A stretch of 64,000 nt of DNA from Halioxenophilus aromaticivorans (GCF_042850945.1 NZ_AP031496.1:992001-1056000), one strand, 5' to 3'. Shown: positions 51,549 to 61,420, counted from the first letter of the stretch. Translations and numbers: made by a program. Notes: generated by a model not told the origin, from the letters alone.

Positions 51549-52889
51549 ATGCTTAAAGATCGCCCCCAAACCCAGTCATCGCTTGAGTTTGTCAGTATCG
51601 ACGAGCTCGTTCCTCAAGATCACTTGTTGCGTAAGATCGAAGCCAAAGTGGATTTCAGTTTTATCCACGACTTGGTAAAAGAGTTTTACTGCGACAACAA
51701 CGGTCGTCCCGCCCTAGACCCAACCCTGATGTTCAAATTGCTGTTCATTGGCTACCTATTTGGGGTTCGCAGTGAACGCCAATTGATTCGGGATGTTCAA
51801 GTGAACGTAGCCTATCGTTGGTTCCTGGGTCTTAGTCTGACCGATAAAGTGCCGGATCCATCCACCCTCAGCCAAAACCGTATCCGACGGTTTAATGAAT
51901 CTGATGTCTATCAGCAGATCTTTGATCAGATTGTGTTGCAAGCGATGAAGAAAAAACTGGTGGGAGGTCATACCTTTTACACAGATTCCACCCATCTCAA
52001 AGCCAATGCCAACAAAAATAAGCATGTAAAAGTAAAGGTGCAGGAAGAGCGTCAGGCTTACCTCGAAGCGCTCAATGATTCCATCGAAGAGGATAGAATC
52101 GCTCATGGAAAAAAGCCCTTAGCGCCGCAATCAGCGGCGCCCAAAGAGAAAGAGATTAAGCAGAGCACCACCGATCCTGAGAGCGGATATATGGTTCGAG
52201 ACGACAAGCCACGAGGCTTCTTCTATCTTGATCACCGCACAGTGGATAGCCGTTGTAACATCATCACCGATGTTCACGTAACCCCTGGAAATAAGCACGA
52301 TTCCGTGCCTTATCTGCAGAGACTGGATCGCCAAGTTGAGCGCTTTGGGTTCGATATTGAAGCGGTTGGGTTGGACGCTGGTTACTTTACAACAGCGGTG
52401 TGTCATGGCCTGGAAGAGCGGGAGATCTACGCGGTCATGGGGTATCGTCGACCGACTCATAAAAAAGGATACTTCTATAAAAGAGAGTATGAGTACGACG
52501 AGAAGAAAGACGTTTATCGATGCCCAGAGGGTCAAGAACTTATTTACGCCACAACAGGTAGGGATGGTTATCGACGTTACCACTCCGATCCAAATCTTTG
52601 TAAACAATGCCCTTCGTTAGACCGATGCACCAAAAACCGTGACAAGGTAAAAACGGTAACTCGACATGTTTGGGAAGACAGCAAAGAGCGCGTTAATGAG
52701 CATCGGTTAACGGAGGAAGGCAAACAGATTTACGCGCGCCGAAAAGAAACCGTCGAACGAAGCTTTGCTGATGCCAAGCAGTTACATAATTATCGCTATG
52801 CGCGATTTAGAGGGCAGAGCAAGGTTCAAGCACAATGCTTAATGGTCGCTGCTGCCCAAAATATGAAGAAGATTGCGCTAATGGCCTAA
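51549..52889 (+). CDS. IS1182-family transposase
   Basis: A 446-residue DDE transposase. The N-terminal DUF772-type domain (DHLLRKIEAKVDFSFI; RPALDPTLMFKLLFIGYLFGVRSERQL) is followed by a DDE catalytic core (FYTDSTHLKANANK; VGLDAGYFT; late Glu in KETVERSFADAKQLHNYRYAR) with a zinc-ribbon-like CKQCPSLDRC. The frame is intact. GGGG five bases before the ATG is the probable ribosome site. Confidence 0.95.
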   Translation: MLKDRPQTQSSLEFVSIDELVPQDHLLRKIEAKVDFSFIHDLVKEFYCDNNGRPALDPTLMFKLLFIGYLFGVRSERQLIRDVQVNVAYRWFLGLSLTDKVPDPSTLSQNRIRRFNESDVYQQIFDQIVLQAMKKKLVGGHTFYTDSTHLKANANKNKHVKVKVQEERQAYLEALNDSIEEDRIAHGKKPLAPQSAAPKEKEIKQSTTDPESGYMVRDDKPRGFFYLDHRTVDSRCNIITDVHVTPGNKHDSVPYLQRLDRQVERFGFDIEAVGLDAGYFTTAVCHGLEEREIYAVMGYRRPTHKKGYFYKREYEYDEKKDVYRCPEGQELIYATTGRDGYRRYHSDPNLCKQCPSLDRCTKNRDKVKTVTRHVWEDSKERVNEHRLTEEGKQIYARRKETVERSFADAKQLHNYRYARFRGQSKVQAQCLMVAAAQNMKKIALMA

Positions 52890-53035
52890 AAGGGCCATTT
52901 TATGTTCGATTATCCGTCAATAAAGCCCCAAATCGGCTCTTCAATGGCTCTAGGCGACTCAGAAGTGGGACTCTGCCATTACAAGCCCGAAATCTAGCAG
53001 AACCGTAAATCAGCCTGAGCAGACTCCCAAAATAG

Positions 53036-53066
53036 AAAACCCCGACTAAAAAGCCGGGGTTTATCA
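53036..53066 (-). terminator. Terminator hairpin inside the right IS end
   Basis: On the minus strand AAACCCCG pairs with CGGGGTTT, then TCTATTTT. It would stop leftward transcripts coming from apaH before they enter the IS. Confidence 0.75.
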
Positions 53067-53074
53067 ACGATCTG

Positions 53075-53100
53075 GCCCGGGTTTATGCCCGGGCTTTTTT
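53075..53100 (+). terminator. Right half-copy of the galE/apaH terminator
   Basis: The same 20-base hairpin as on the left, here followed by TTTTTT, so it works for rightward transcripts only. The parent terminator was bidirectional. Confidence 0.85.
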
Positions 53101-53127
53101 ATGGACATTGTTATTACATTTCGATGC

Positions 53128-53946
53128 CTAGCCGCTTGAGCAGTGGCATTGCCAGCGGCGGCCGTCATCTAGGCACAGCAGCGTCATGCGGTTGCCCCAC
53201 ACGCAGCCGGTGTCCAGGCCGATGACTTTTTGGCTGCGAGTTTCACCATCCAGTGCCGCCCAGTGGCCAAAAATTAACGGTGGGTTGTTTGGGTTTTCCA
53301 AGTAGAACTCAAACCAGGGGCGGTAGCCTTCCGGGCCGTTCCTTGGGTCGCCCTTGTTGCTCAGCTCCAGCTCACCCTGTGCACTGCAAAAGCGCATGCG
53401 AGTGCAGTAATTGGTGATTAATCGCAGCCGTTCCATGCCTTTTAGGTTGTCGTCCCAGCGTCTCGGTTCGTTGCCGTACATATTGGCTAGATACTGTTCA
53501 AGCCGCGAGTCGTCTTGCAATGCGGCGGATACCTCGGCGCTGCGCTTGAGTGCTTGCTTAAGGCTCCATTGAGGCGGAATGCCCGCGTGCACCATGCCGT
53601 AGCCAATTGCTTCATCCCAGTGCACTAATGGCAGGGTTCTTAACCAACCTAACAGCTCCGCTCGGCGCGGGGATGCCAAAATCGGCGCTAGAGTATCGCC
53701 TCGGCTGGCCTTTCGGTAACCGTGGGCGTGGGCCAGTAGGTGTAGGTCATGGTTGCCGAGCACGGCGGTAATGCTGGTGCGATTGTGGTAGAGGAATTCT
53801 AAGGTCTCAAGGGATTGCGGGCCCCGGTTTACCAGGTCGCCTACCAGCCACAGCCGGTCGCGGCCGGGTTTGAAGTCGACTTCGTCGAGCAAACACAATA
53901 GTGGGTCTAGGCAACCCTGTAGGTCGCCAACGGCGTAGGTGGTCAT
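53128..53946 (-). CDS. apaH: Symmetrical diadenosine tetraphosphatase ApaH
   Basis: 272 residues with the calcineurin-like phosphoesterase motifs in order: GDLQGCLDPL, GDLVNRGP, GNHDLH and the later MVHAGIPPQW. It cuts Ap4A to two ADP and also removes Np4 caps from RNA. It is the last gene of the lptD-surA-pdxA-rsmA-apaG-apaH unit, 12 bases after apaG. Confidence 0.97.
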   Translation of the reverse strand: MTTYAVGDLQGCLDPLLCLLDEVDFKPGRDRLWLVGDLVNRGPQSLETLEFLYHNRTSITAVLGNHDLHLLAHAHGYRKASRGDTLAPILASPRRAELLGWLRTLPLVHWDEAIGYGMVHAGIPPQWSLKQALKRSAEVSAALQDDSRLEQYLANMYGNEPRRWDDNLKGMERLRLITNYCTRMRFCSAQGELELSNKGDPRNGPEGYRPWFEFYLENPNNPPLIFGHWAALDGETRSQKVIGLDTGCVWGNRMTLLCLDDGRRWQCHCSSG

Positions 53947-53958
53947 GATTGTTAAATC

Positions 53959-54330
53959 TTAGTGCAGTGCGTGGGGAGGCACCAGTGCGAAGGTGGGCAC
54001 TTGAGCATCGAAGGTGTCGCCGTTATCCGTCACCATTTGGTAGCTGCCTTCCATGGTGCCTATTTCGGTCTCTAATACCACGCCGCTGGTGTAGGTGTAT
54101 TCCTCGCCCGGCTCTAGGTGGGGCTGTTCACCCACGACGCCTTCTCCGCGTACCTCTTGCACATTGTTGTTACCGTTGGTGATCAGCCAGTGGCGGCTAA
54201 GCAGTTTGGTGGCGATGTTGCTCTGGTTGCGAATGGTGATGGTGTAGGCGTACACAAAGCGGTGATCTGTCGGGTCGGATTGATCGGCAATGTAGTGCGT
54301 TTTCACGCTAACGGCGATGTCGGTGGTCAT
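53959..54330 (-). CDS. apaG: ApaG
   Basis: 123 residues, all of the ApaG (DUF525) fold, a fibronectin-III-like beta sandwich (YAYTITIRNQSNIATKLLSRHWLITNG; VGEQPHLEPGEEYTYTSGV; GTMEGSYQMV). The molecular role is not settled. It lies between rsmA and apaH as in E. coli. Confidence 0.97.
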   Translation of the reverse strand: MTTDIAVSVKTHYIADQSDPTDHRFVYAYTITIRNQSNIATKLLSRHWLITNGNNNVQEVRGEGVVGEQPHLEPGEEYTYTSGVVLETEIGTMEGSYQMVTDNGDTFDAQVPTFALVPPHALH

Positions 54331-54395
54331 TGAGTCGGTTCTGTGCGATGGGCGATAGTTGTTTTTCTTTGGCTTTCACCAAGGTTACGCTGGGT

Positions 54396-55175
54396 TTAGC
54401 GTTGCTGGCAATAGTTGGCTAAGCGCACAAAGGCTTCTAGGTCGATGGTTTCCGCCCGGGCGGTGGGGTTGATGCCCTGCTGTTCCAGTTCTTCGGCGCT
54501 GCACCACTGCTTCAGCGCGTTGCGCAGGGTTTTCCGGCGTTGGCCAAAGGCGGCGGTGACCAGTTGGTCGAGAATGGCGACATCATTGGCTTGGTATTTT
54601 ATTTCAACCCTGGGGACCAGGCGCACAATGGCAGAATCCACCTTGGGTTGAGGGGTGAAGCACTCCGGCGGCACATTGAATAGCTGCAGAACCTGGCAGT
54701 GGTATTGGGTCATGATAGACAGCCGGCCGTAGTTTTTACCTCCGGGTGCCGCAGCCATGCGCTCCACCACCTCTTTTTGCAGCATAAAGTGCATGTCTTT
54801 TACCTGGTTGCCCAGAGCCAGCAGGTGAAAAATCAGTGGTGTGGAAATGTTATAGGGCAGATTGCCAACAATGCGCAGGGGGCGCTCGGGCTCAAAGAAT
54901 TGGCTGAAATCAAATTTCAGTGCATCCGCCTGGTGGATGGCAAAGCCTTTGTGGTTGGCAAATTGTGCCAACAAAATGGGTATTAAATCGCGGTCTAATT
55001 CCACCACGTTGAGCGTTTTTGTGCGCTCCAGTAGCAGACCAGTAATGGCGCCTTGGCCGGGGCCGATTTCAACCAGGTTGTCGTTTTCTTTAACGGCTAC
55101 GGCAGCCACGATGCGCTGAATAACGCCTGGGTCGCGGAGAAAGTTTTGGCCGAAGCGTTTGCGGGCTTTATGCAT
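54396..55175 (-). CDS. rsmA: 16S rRNA dimethyladenosine transferase RsmA (KsgA)
   Basis: About 259 residues from MHKARKRFGQNFLRDP; the frame opens 15 codons earlier without conservation. Motif I is EIGPGQGAITG, the acidic ribose contact is VVELDRD and the catalytic motif IV is NLPYNIST. It methylates A1518 and A1519 of 16S rRNA twice each, a late 30S assembly checkpoint. Between pdxA and apaG in the usual order. Confidence 0.96.
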   Translation of the reverse strand: MHKARKRFGQNFLRDPGVIQRIVAAVAVKENDNLVEIGPGQGAITGLLLERTKTLNVVELDRDLIPILLAQFANHKGFAIHQADALKFDFSQFFEPERPLRIVGNLPYNISTPLIFHLLALGNQVKDMHFMLQKEVVERMAAAPGGKNYGRLSIMTQYHCQVLQLFNVPPECFTPQPKVDSAIVRLVPRVEIKYQANDVAILDQLVTAAFGQRRKTLRNALKQWCSAEELEQQGINPTARAETIDLEAFVRLANYCQQR

Positions 55176-55262
55176 GTAATGTGTGTCGGTTATCTGTGCT
55201 AATGAGTCATAAAACGGCATTGCTGCCGTTTCTTGTGGGTGGCCATAACTGGGTGTGGTGAT

Positions 55263-56294
55263 CTATTTTGCGCAGGTACGAGCCATGGCCACTGCTTGGC
55301 GAATGGCCTCAAACAGGCCGCCGGGGTGGGCTTGGCCACTGCCGGCGATGTTCAATGCCGTACCATGATCCACCGAAGTGCGGATAATTGGCAAGCCTAG
55401 GGTGATATTGACCGCCCGGTGGAAGCCAATGTGTTTCAACACCGGCAGGCCCTGGTCGTGGTACATGGCCACCACGGCATCGGCTTCGGGCAGATGGTTG
55501 GGGGTGAAAGTTGTATCCGCCGGTAGTGGGCCGTCTAGGTTGAGCCCCTGGGCGTTGAGATGCTCTAGCACGGGAATGATAACGTCGATTTCTTCCCGTC
55601 CCAGGTAACCGCCTTCGCCGGCGTGGGGGTTTAACCCGCACACCTTAATGCGCGGCTGTTGAATGCCGAATTTACGGCGCAGCTCGGCATCGACGATGGT
55701 TAAGGTTTTGCTGAGTGAGGCTTGGGTGATGGCGTCGGGCACGTCGCGCAGGGGCAGGTGGGTGGTGGCCAGGGCCACTCGCAAGCCTTCGGTGGCCAGC
55801 ATCATCACCACCTGTTCGGTGTCGGTTTGCTGGGCCAGGTATTCGGTATGGCCGGTAAAGGCCATGCCCGCTTGGTTGATAACGCCCTTGTGCACAGGGC
55901 CGGTGATCAGGCCGTCAAACAAGCCGGATTGGCAGCCTTCAATAGCGCGGTCTAGGCAGTTGATGACGTAGCTGGCGTTTTCTGGGTTGGTAACGCCGGG
56001 GCTCACCGCCGCCGCCAGGGGTTGATCCCACACTTGCACGTGGCCGGGCAGGTGGGGCTGTGGGTCTTCTGGGTCGAAGGGCACCAGGGTGATGGCGCGG
56101 CCCAGGGTTTGGCAACGCTGCTGGATTAGCTCTGCATTGCCGATCACCACCAAATTGGCGCAGGCCGAGGGCGATGCCTCGGCTTCATCCTGGGCCAAAG
56201 GCAGATCGGCGATTAAATCTGGGCCAATGCCGGCGGGCTCACCGGGGGTGATGGCCAGCCAGGGGCGGTTATTGCTGGAGTCGCGTTTCGACAT
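55263..56294 (-). CDS. pdxA: 4-hydroxythreonine-4-phosphate dehydrogenase PdxA
   Basis: 343 residues with the family pieces ITPGEPAGIGPDL, TGPVHKGVIN, FTGHTEYLAQQT, VCGLNPHAGEGGYLGREE and MYHDQGLPVLKH (metal-binding His/Asp). It oxidises 4-phosphohydroxy-L-threonine in pyridoxal phosphate synthesis. Its start lies inside the end of surA (26-base overlap). Confidence 0.97.
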   Translation of the reverse strand: MSKRDSSNNRPWLAITPGEPAGIGPDLIADLPLAQDEAEASPSACANLVVIGNAELIQQRCQTLGRAITLVPFDPEDPQPHLPGHVQVWDQPLAAAVSPGVTNPENASYVINCLDRAIEGCQSGLFDGLITGPVHKGVINQAGMAFTGHTEYLAQQTDTEQVVMMLATEGLRVALATTHLPLRDVPDAITQASLSKTLTIVDAELRRKFGIQQPRIKVCGLNPHAGEGGYLGREEIDVIIPVLEHLNAQGLNLDGPLPADTTFTPNHLPEADAVVAMYHDQGLPVLKHIGFHRAVNITLGLPIIRTSVDHGTALNIAGSGQAHPGGLFEAIRQAVAMARTCAK

Positions 56295-57606
56295 AGGCTT
56301 GGGTGCGTAGTTCTTGGAGCCAAATTTCCAGTTCTTCGTTAAACCTGCGGCTGCGCAGAAGATTAACGGCTTGGTTTCTGACTACGGTGTCGGTCATGTT
56401 TTGGTCACGGCGGTCGTCTACCATCAGTATGTGCCAGCCAAATTGGGAGCGGAACGGCATGCTTATGGCGCCGACTTCTGTTTTACCCATGATCTGTTCG
56501 AACTCTGGCACAAACTTACCGGGCAGGGACCAGCCCAAATCGCCACCGCTGAGCATGGAGCCGATGTCTTCGGAATTCTCCTTGGCCAATTCGACAAAGT
56601 CAGCATCACCAGCCTCGACTTGATCACGCATTTCCATTAGCCGGTTGTAGGCTTCTTCGTCGGTCAGAATCTCAGAAGGCTTTAACAAAATATGGCGTAC
56701 TTTGGTTTGTTGTATTACGGTTTCCTCTGCGCCACGTCGATCGTAAACCTTCAAAATATGGAAGCCAGCGCCGCTTTTGAAGGGCTCGGTGATGTCGCCA
56801 ACCTTGGCCTCTTGCAACTCTTCGCTGAATAGCTCGGGCAGCTCGACGCCTTTGCGCCATCCGAGATCACCGCCCTGCAGGGCATTTTGGCCGCCGGACT
56901 GAGCCACGGCCAGGGAGCGGAAATCTGCACCGGCCTCAAGCTCGTTAAACACCGCTTGGGCACGGGCTCGGGTGTTGTCCAGGTCATCGCCGCGACCATT
57001 GCCTTCAAAGGAGATCAGAATGTGGCCCAACTGGAACTCGGGCGACAACCAAAATTTACCTTCCTCTGAGGCTAAAAAGTTGTCGATTTCCTGCTCGGAT
57101 ATTTGAATTCGGTAGTACACCCGGGCCTGCTGTACTTTTTGAATGGTAAGCTCGTTGCGCAATTGTTGGCGTAGCTGGCCAAGGCTTAGGCCATCGGCGC
57201 CGAGCTGGGCCATAAATTGATCAGGCGTAAGGTTATTTTGTGCCCGCATGCGCTCAATGGTTTGGTCGATCTCGGCATCGGTGATCTCCAGCCCCATACG
57301 CTCGGCCAGGCTCATTTGCAGCCGCTGCATCACCAGATGCTCTAGCACTTGTTCTTTGAGCACGTCTTCCGGTGGCAGATTGCTGCGGCCGGTAAATTGT
57401 TTTTTCACCTGCTTAAGTTGCCCGGCCAGTTCACTGGCCATCACCACGTCTTCGTCAACCACCGCGACTACGCGGTCTAGATCCTGAACTTTCGCCGCCA
57501 CCGAATGCGCCAAGCTAAAAGCGATGGGCAGGGCCAAGGCGTGCCAAAGACGGGCGATGCGGCGCTGGGTGCGTGGTGAGGAAGTATTGCGGTGTTTGTG
57601 TTTCAT
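56269..57606 (-). CDS. surA: Periplasmic chaperone/peptidyl-prolyl isomerase SurA
   Basis: 445 residues. A signal peptide (hydrophobic 22-37, cleavage after VAA near 39) leads to the SurA N-terminal chaperone domain (LDRVVAVVDEDVVMASEL) and two parvulin PpiC domains (about 185-285, GDLGWRKGVELPELF; about 295-400, GGDLGWSLPGKFVPEF). It escorts beta-barrel proteins such as LptD to the outer membrane. It lies between lptD and pdxA with ten bases to lptD. Confidence 0.96.
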   Translation of the reverse strand: MKHKHRNTSSPRTQRRIARLWHALALPIAFSLAHSVAAKVQDLDRVVAVVDEDVVMASELAGQLKQVKKQFTGRSNLPPEDVLKEQVLEHLVMQRLQMSLAERMGLEITDAEIDQTIERMRAQNNLTPDQFMAQLGADGLSLGQLRQQLRNELTIQKVQQARVYYRIQISEQEIDNFLASEEGKFWLSPEFQLGHILISFEGNGRGDDLDNTRARAQAVFNELEAGADFRSLAVAQSGGQNALQGGDLGWRKGVELPELFSEELQEAKVGDITEPFKSGAGFHILKVYDRRGAEETVIQQTKVRHILLKPSEILTDEEAYNRLMEMRDQVEAGDADFVELAKENSEDIGSMLSGGDLGWSLPGKFVPEFEQIMGKTEVGAISMPFRSQFGWHILMVDDRRDQNMTDTVVRNQAVNLLRSRRFNEELEIWLQELRTQAYVETRLQQ

Positions 57607-57615
57607 AACGCTTTG

Positions 57616-60168
57616 TTACTCTGGGAAAACTGCTTGCTCGCGGAGGCTGTAGCCTGGAATGGTTTCGGACATTAACTGATAGAACTTACCGGTGCCACTG
57701 CCAAAGCCTTTAAATTGGATATCCAGAAACCAGCCGCGTTTATAGTTTAAATCGTCGTCGGCCACAACTCGGGATAGGTCGTTACTGACCCAGCGCCGCC
57801 ATACCAGGCGGGCGCGGTAGCAACAGCTGTTGTATTCGAGGCCGGCAAAGCTGTCCAGTTCCCGCTCGAAGGTAAAATCGTGCAGGTTGCGGGCGATGAA
57901 ATTCACCTTGTCGGATACCGGCAGCATCATGGAAATATCGCTTTGGCGGGTATGTTGCTCGATGGTTTCATCGTTGAGTGTGGTATCTGGTTTGCGGCGA
58001 TAGCTAAAACCTAGGTTGATCAGGCGGTGGTCGTTGTCTAGGTACTGCAGATTGGAGCGGCCTTCGTTGATCACCTGTTGCCCCTCATCGTACAGCACCG
58101 AGGTGTTCCAGCTGATGGTGGAGCCAATGTTAAACGCCAGTTCAGCGGCCAGCTCTGAGCGTGGTGCATCGGTATATTGGTTGCTGGCGCTAATGTAATT
58201 GTTGTTGTACTGGGCCACAAAGTTGCGGCGATCCTGCAGGTAGTAGATTTGCCCCAGGCTGGCCCGCACCACCTCTCGGCCGCTGGTGCTGTCGATGAAG
58301 CGCGTGGTTAGGCCCACAGAAACGCGGTTGTCATCGTCAATGCGGTCGCCACCGGAGAAGCGACTATCACGGAACAGCTGGTTGTAGCTCATGGTAATGT
58401 CGGCGGAGTCGAAATCCACGTCCTGGCCATCGGCGGTAAGGTTGAACAGGCTACTTTGGTCGGTGTAATCGCTGTAAAAATAAAACAGTCGGGGCTCAAA
58501 GGTTTGCAGATAGTTGCGTTTGAAAATAGTGCCTTCGCGCTCAAAGAAAAGGCCACCGTCCAGGCTGGTTTGTAAGGCAGTAAACGATTGCTGAGCGTCT
58601 GCTTCGGGCAGGAGGTTGTAGTCATCCAGCTGGTAGCCGAGGTGTTTGAAGTACACCGCCGGGGTGAAGAATCCCCAAATGCTTTGCAGCGGATAGCTGA
58701 CTTTATAATCTGCCCGGGCGCGCGCGCCTTTAATGATGCTGCGATCGTTGTTGTCAAAGTTCTGGCTTTGATCAAACCGCACCAGCTCGTGGTTGAGCTC
58801 TGTCAGCAGGCCCTGATAGAGGTAGGAGCCGTCTAATTTCATTCGTGGCAGCTCTTGGTAGGGCTGCTGCGTGTAGAAGTCGAGGGTTTGGTAAGCCCGG
58901 GCAGTGATACTGGATTGCCAATTGTCCCAGCGGTAGCCAAAGGTGCCCTGGCGCAACAGGTGGGTGTCGTAATTAACATCGATGGCAGTGTTGTCGAGAT
59001 CACGAAAGTAGTTTTGGTCGCTGACCTTGGTAAAGTCGACATCGGTGTACCAAGCTGTGTTTTGGTCATTGGCCGAACCCCCCTTACTTTGAATGCCGAG
59101 TAACCAGCGATCCTCGCCAATAAAGGGGTTGTTGTCGCCTTCTTCGATGATACCTGCGTCCACCAAATAATCGACATTTTGGTTGTTAATGCCGCGGTCG
59201 TTGTTTAACAGAGCAAAATCCACGCTGCTGGCAAATAGCGAAGACAGATGGCGGAATTGGCCCTCTACGCCGGTGCCTCGGTTGTGAATGTAACGCGGGC
59301 TGAGCATTAGGTCGTAATTGGGGGCAAGGTTGAAATAAAAAGGAAATGACAAGTCAAAGCCGCCGTTGTCACTAAAGCCCATGCCTGGCCATAGGAAGCC
59401 AGACAATCGCGCGTCACTGGCCGGGAAGGTGATAAACGGCAGCCACATATAGGGCACGTTTTTAAAGCGAAACACCGGGTTTTTGGCCACTCCCCAAATG
59501 TTATCTTCGCGGATATCAATATGTTGGGCTTGGATTACCCAGTCCTCAGTGCCCGGCGGGCAGGTGGTTAACGTGGCATTACTGAGGTGAATACTGGCGT
59601 CGGTGTGCTTTTTGAAGCGGCTGGCGTCCGAACGCATTTGGTTCTGATAGAGCACGACGCCAACATTATGTAACTCGGCGGTGCCGCGTTGGTTGTTAAT
59701 ATGGCCGGATTCTGCCGCGACGCGGGCCGATGGGTCGCGCAGAACGATGTTGCCAGAGATTTCAGCCGTGCCGGTACTGCGGTCTACCTCGAGGCGGTCG
59801 GCCTCAATGGACTGCCGGCCCTGTTGGGCTTGTACGTTGCCTTCTAATATAAAGCGATTGCTGTTGATGGCACGTGAGCGGTCCGCGCTGGCGCGCATTG
59901 GGGCCTGGCTTGGGGCTAGGTCGGATTCGCCGGCGGCGGGGGTGGGGTAAAAATAAGCCCCGGTGCAGTTGCGGCCGACGGAACGCATTTGCTCGTCGGT
60001 GAGGTTGACCTTGGGTTGCCAATCGATGCGTTCTCGATTCACCGTCTCCGCAACTAAGCCGACGGGAGCTGTGACCAGGGTCAGGCCCATAACGGCAGTG
60101 CGCAGGCTGGCGCGCAGAGAAAACATCGGCCGTACGGCAGCTGTGGAAGTCTGGTTTGAATCGGGCAT
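57616..60168 (-). CDS. lptD: LPS-assembly protein LptD
   Basis: 850 residues. An export signal at about residues 20-40 (AVMGLTLVTAPVGLVA), an OstA-like N-terminal domain (about 95-240) and a long C-terminal beta-barrel. Cysteines at 68, 203, 782 and 783 match the pattern of the E. coli disulfide switch. With LptE it inserts LPS into the outer leaflet. The N-terminus is longer than usual, with 60 extra residues before the OstA domain. It starts the lptD-surA-pdxA-rsmA-apaG-apaH unit and is divergent from amgK. Confidence 0.95.
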   Translation of the reverse strand: MPDSNQTSTAAVRPMFSLRASLRTAVMGLTLVTAPVGLVAETVNRERIDWQPKVNLTDEQMRSVGRNCTGAYFYPTPAAGESDLAPSQAPMRASADRSRAINSNRFILEGNVQAQQGRQSIEADRLEVDRSTGTAEISGNIVLRDPSARVAAESGHINNQRGTAELHNVGVVLYQNQMRSDASRFKKHTDASIHLSNATLTTCPPGTEDWVIQAQHIDIREDNIWGVAKNPVFRFKNVPYMWLPFITFPASDARLSGFLWPGMGFSDNGGFDLSFPFYFNLAPNYDLMLSPRYIHNRGTGVEGQFRHLSSLFASSVDFALLNNDRGINNQNVDYLVDAGIIEEGDNNPFIGEDRWLLGIQSKGGSANDQNTAWYTDVDFTKVSDQNYFRDLDNTAIDVNYDTHLLRQGTFGYRWDNWQSSITARAYQTLDFYTQQPYQELPRMKLDGSYLYQGLLTELNHELVRFDQSQNFDNNDRSIIKGARARADYKVSYPLQSIWGFFTPAVYFKHLGYQLDDYNLLPEADAQQSFTALQTSLDGGLFFEREGTIFKRNYLQTFEPRLFYFYSDYTDQSSLFNLTADGQDVDFDSADITMSYNQLFRDSRFSGGDRIDDDNRVSVGLTTRFIDSTSGREVVRASLGQIYYLQDRRNFVAQYNNNYISASNQYTDAPRSELAAELAFNIGSTISWNTSVLYDEGQQVINEGRSNLQYLDNDHRLINLGFSYRRKPDTTLNDETIEQHTRQSDISMMLPVSDKVNFIARNLHDFTFERELDSFAGLEYNSCCYRARLVWRRWVSNDLSRVVADDDLNYKRGWFLDIQFKGFGSGTGKFYQLMSETIPGYSLREQAVFPE

Positions 60169-60376
60169 ACCGTTGGCAAAAATCGTTGGCTAAAGCAGGC
60201 GCAGATTCTACGGAAACGGCGTTGTCAGGTGAAGGCCTGAAGCACAAAGCCGCGAAATTAAACGCACATCCACCGCTTGTATGGGCCGTAGTTGCAGTTT
60301 TGTTTGTTGAATTCGGCGCATTATGCGTCTTTGGTGGTACTCTATTGCAAACTTTAATAACACTGTTAGCCAGTCT

Positions 60377-61420
60377 ATGAATGCATCCCAGCACACCAAT
60401 CTAACCCAGTGGGTTAACCAACAGCTGCAAGCGCTGGGCGCTACAGAGCCCTGCACCCTGGCAGCACTTAGTGGCGATGCTGGGTTTCGTCAGTACCTGC
60501 GGGTGGATAACGGCCCGCGCCCAATGCTGGCGGTGTTGGCGCCGCCGGAGTCGGAAAACAACCCGTTGTTTGTGGCCTTGGCCATCGCCCTGCGTAAAGG
60601 ACATTTATGCACGCCGGAGGTATTTGCCGCAGACTTTGAGCGCGGCTATCTGTTGGTGGAGGATTTTGGCGATCAACTGCTATGGTGCAGTTTGCAGCAA
60701 CAGCCCATCAACGCCGATTGCCTCTACGGCCAAGCCTTAATCAGCTTATTGTCTTTACAGCAAGAACAACCCTACCACATCGATTTGCCCAGCTATGGCC
60801 CGCAGATGTTACTGCGCGAGATGAACCTATTTAACCATTGGTTTGTGGGTGAATTGCTGGGCTTGGACGAGCAACTGGGCCACGACACCCTGGCGCCCAT
60901 TTACAACCAGCTAGTGGCCAACGCGTTGGCTCAACCCCAGGTGCTGGTGCACCGCGATTTCCACTCTCGCAACTTGCTAGAACGGCCCGGCCTGCCCCTG
61001 GGGGTGATTGATTTTCAGGGCGCCGTGTGGGGGCCGATTACCTATGATGTGGTGTCGTTACTAAAAGACTGTTACCTGCAATGGCCTCGCGCCAAGGTTG
61101 AAGGCTGGGCGCTGAGCTACTCCGAGCTGGCCAAGGACACCGGGCTGCTTGCGGAGGTAGATAACGCCACGTTTTTGCGCTGGTTTGACTGGACGGGGTT
61201 GCAGCGCCACATCAAGGTGTTGGGAATCTTTGCTCGCCTAGCGCTGCGCGATAACAAACCCAACTATCTGCAGGATTTACCGCTGGTGGTGCACTACGTG
61301 CGTGACTGCGCAAGCCGGTACAGTGCGCTACAGCCACTGGCCGATTTATTTGATCAACAGCTTATGCCAGTTGTCGAGGCGCAAAGTTGGTATCAACCGG
61401 TGGTAGCAGCGCAAATATGA
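60377..61420 (+). CDS. amgK: N-acetylmuramate/N-acetylglucosamine kinase AmgK
   Basis: 347 residues of the aminoglycoside phosphotransferase fold from the ATG at 60377; the frame opens 18 codons earlier. Features are GDAGFRQYLRV (nucleotide loop), LVEDFGDQLLW (hinge), the catalytic VLVHRDFHSRNLL and the metal site GVIDFQGAVWGP. AmgK phosphorylates MurNAc at C1 in the peptidoglycan recycling route that bypasses UDP-GlcNAc de novo synthesis. It overlaps murU by ATGA, as in Pseudomonas. Confidence 0.93.
   Translation: MNASQHTNLTQWVNQQLQALGATEPCTLAALSGDAGFRQYLRVDNGPRPMLAVLAPPESENNPLFVALAIALRKGHLCTPEVFAADFERGYLLVEDFGDQLLWCSLQQQPINADCLYGQALISLLSLQQEQPYHIDLPSYGPQMLLREMNLFNHWFVGELLGLDEQLGHDTLAPIYNQLVANALAQPQVLVHRDFHSRNLLERPGLPLGVIDFQGAVWGPITYDVVSLLKDCYLQWPRAKVEGWALSYSELAKDTGLLAEVDNATFLRWFDWTGLQRHIKVLGIFARLALRDNKPNYLQDLPLVVHYVRDCASRYSALQPLADLFDQQLMPVVEAQSWYQPVVAAQI

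Larger units (their letters stand above)
51496..53074 (+). mobile_element. IS1182-family insertion sequence, complete
   Basis: 1579 bases. The ends CAGACTGCTGACAAAGCCC (left) and CAGATCGTTGATAAACCCC (right, inverted) match at about 14 of 19 positions. It is flanked by a 20-base direct repeat that equals the whole terminator stem-loop. It carries one intact transposase gene. Each end has a terminator hairpin that continues from the inverted repeat. It looks intact and recent, since both hairpin copies are identical. Confidence 0.9.
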
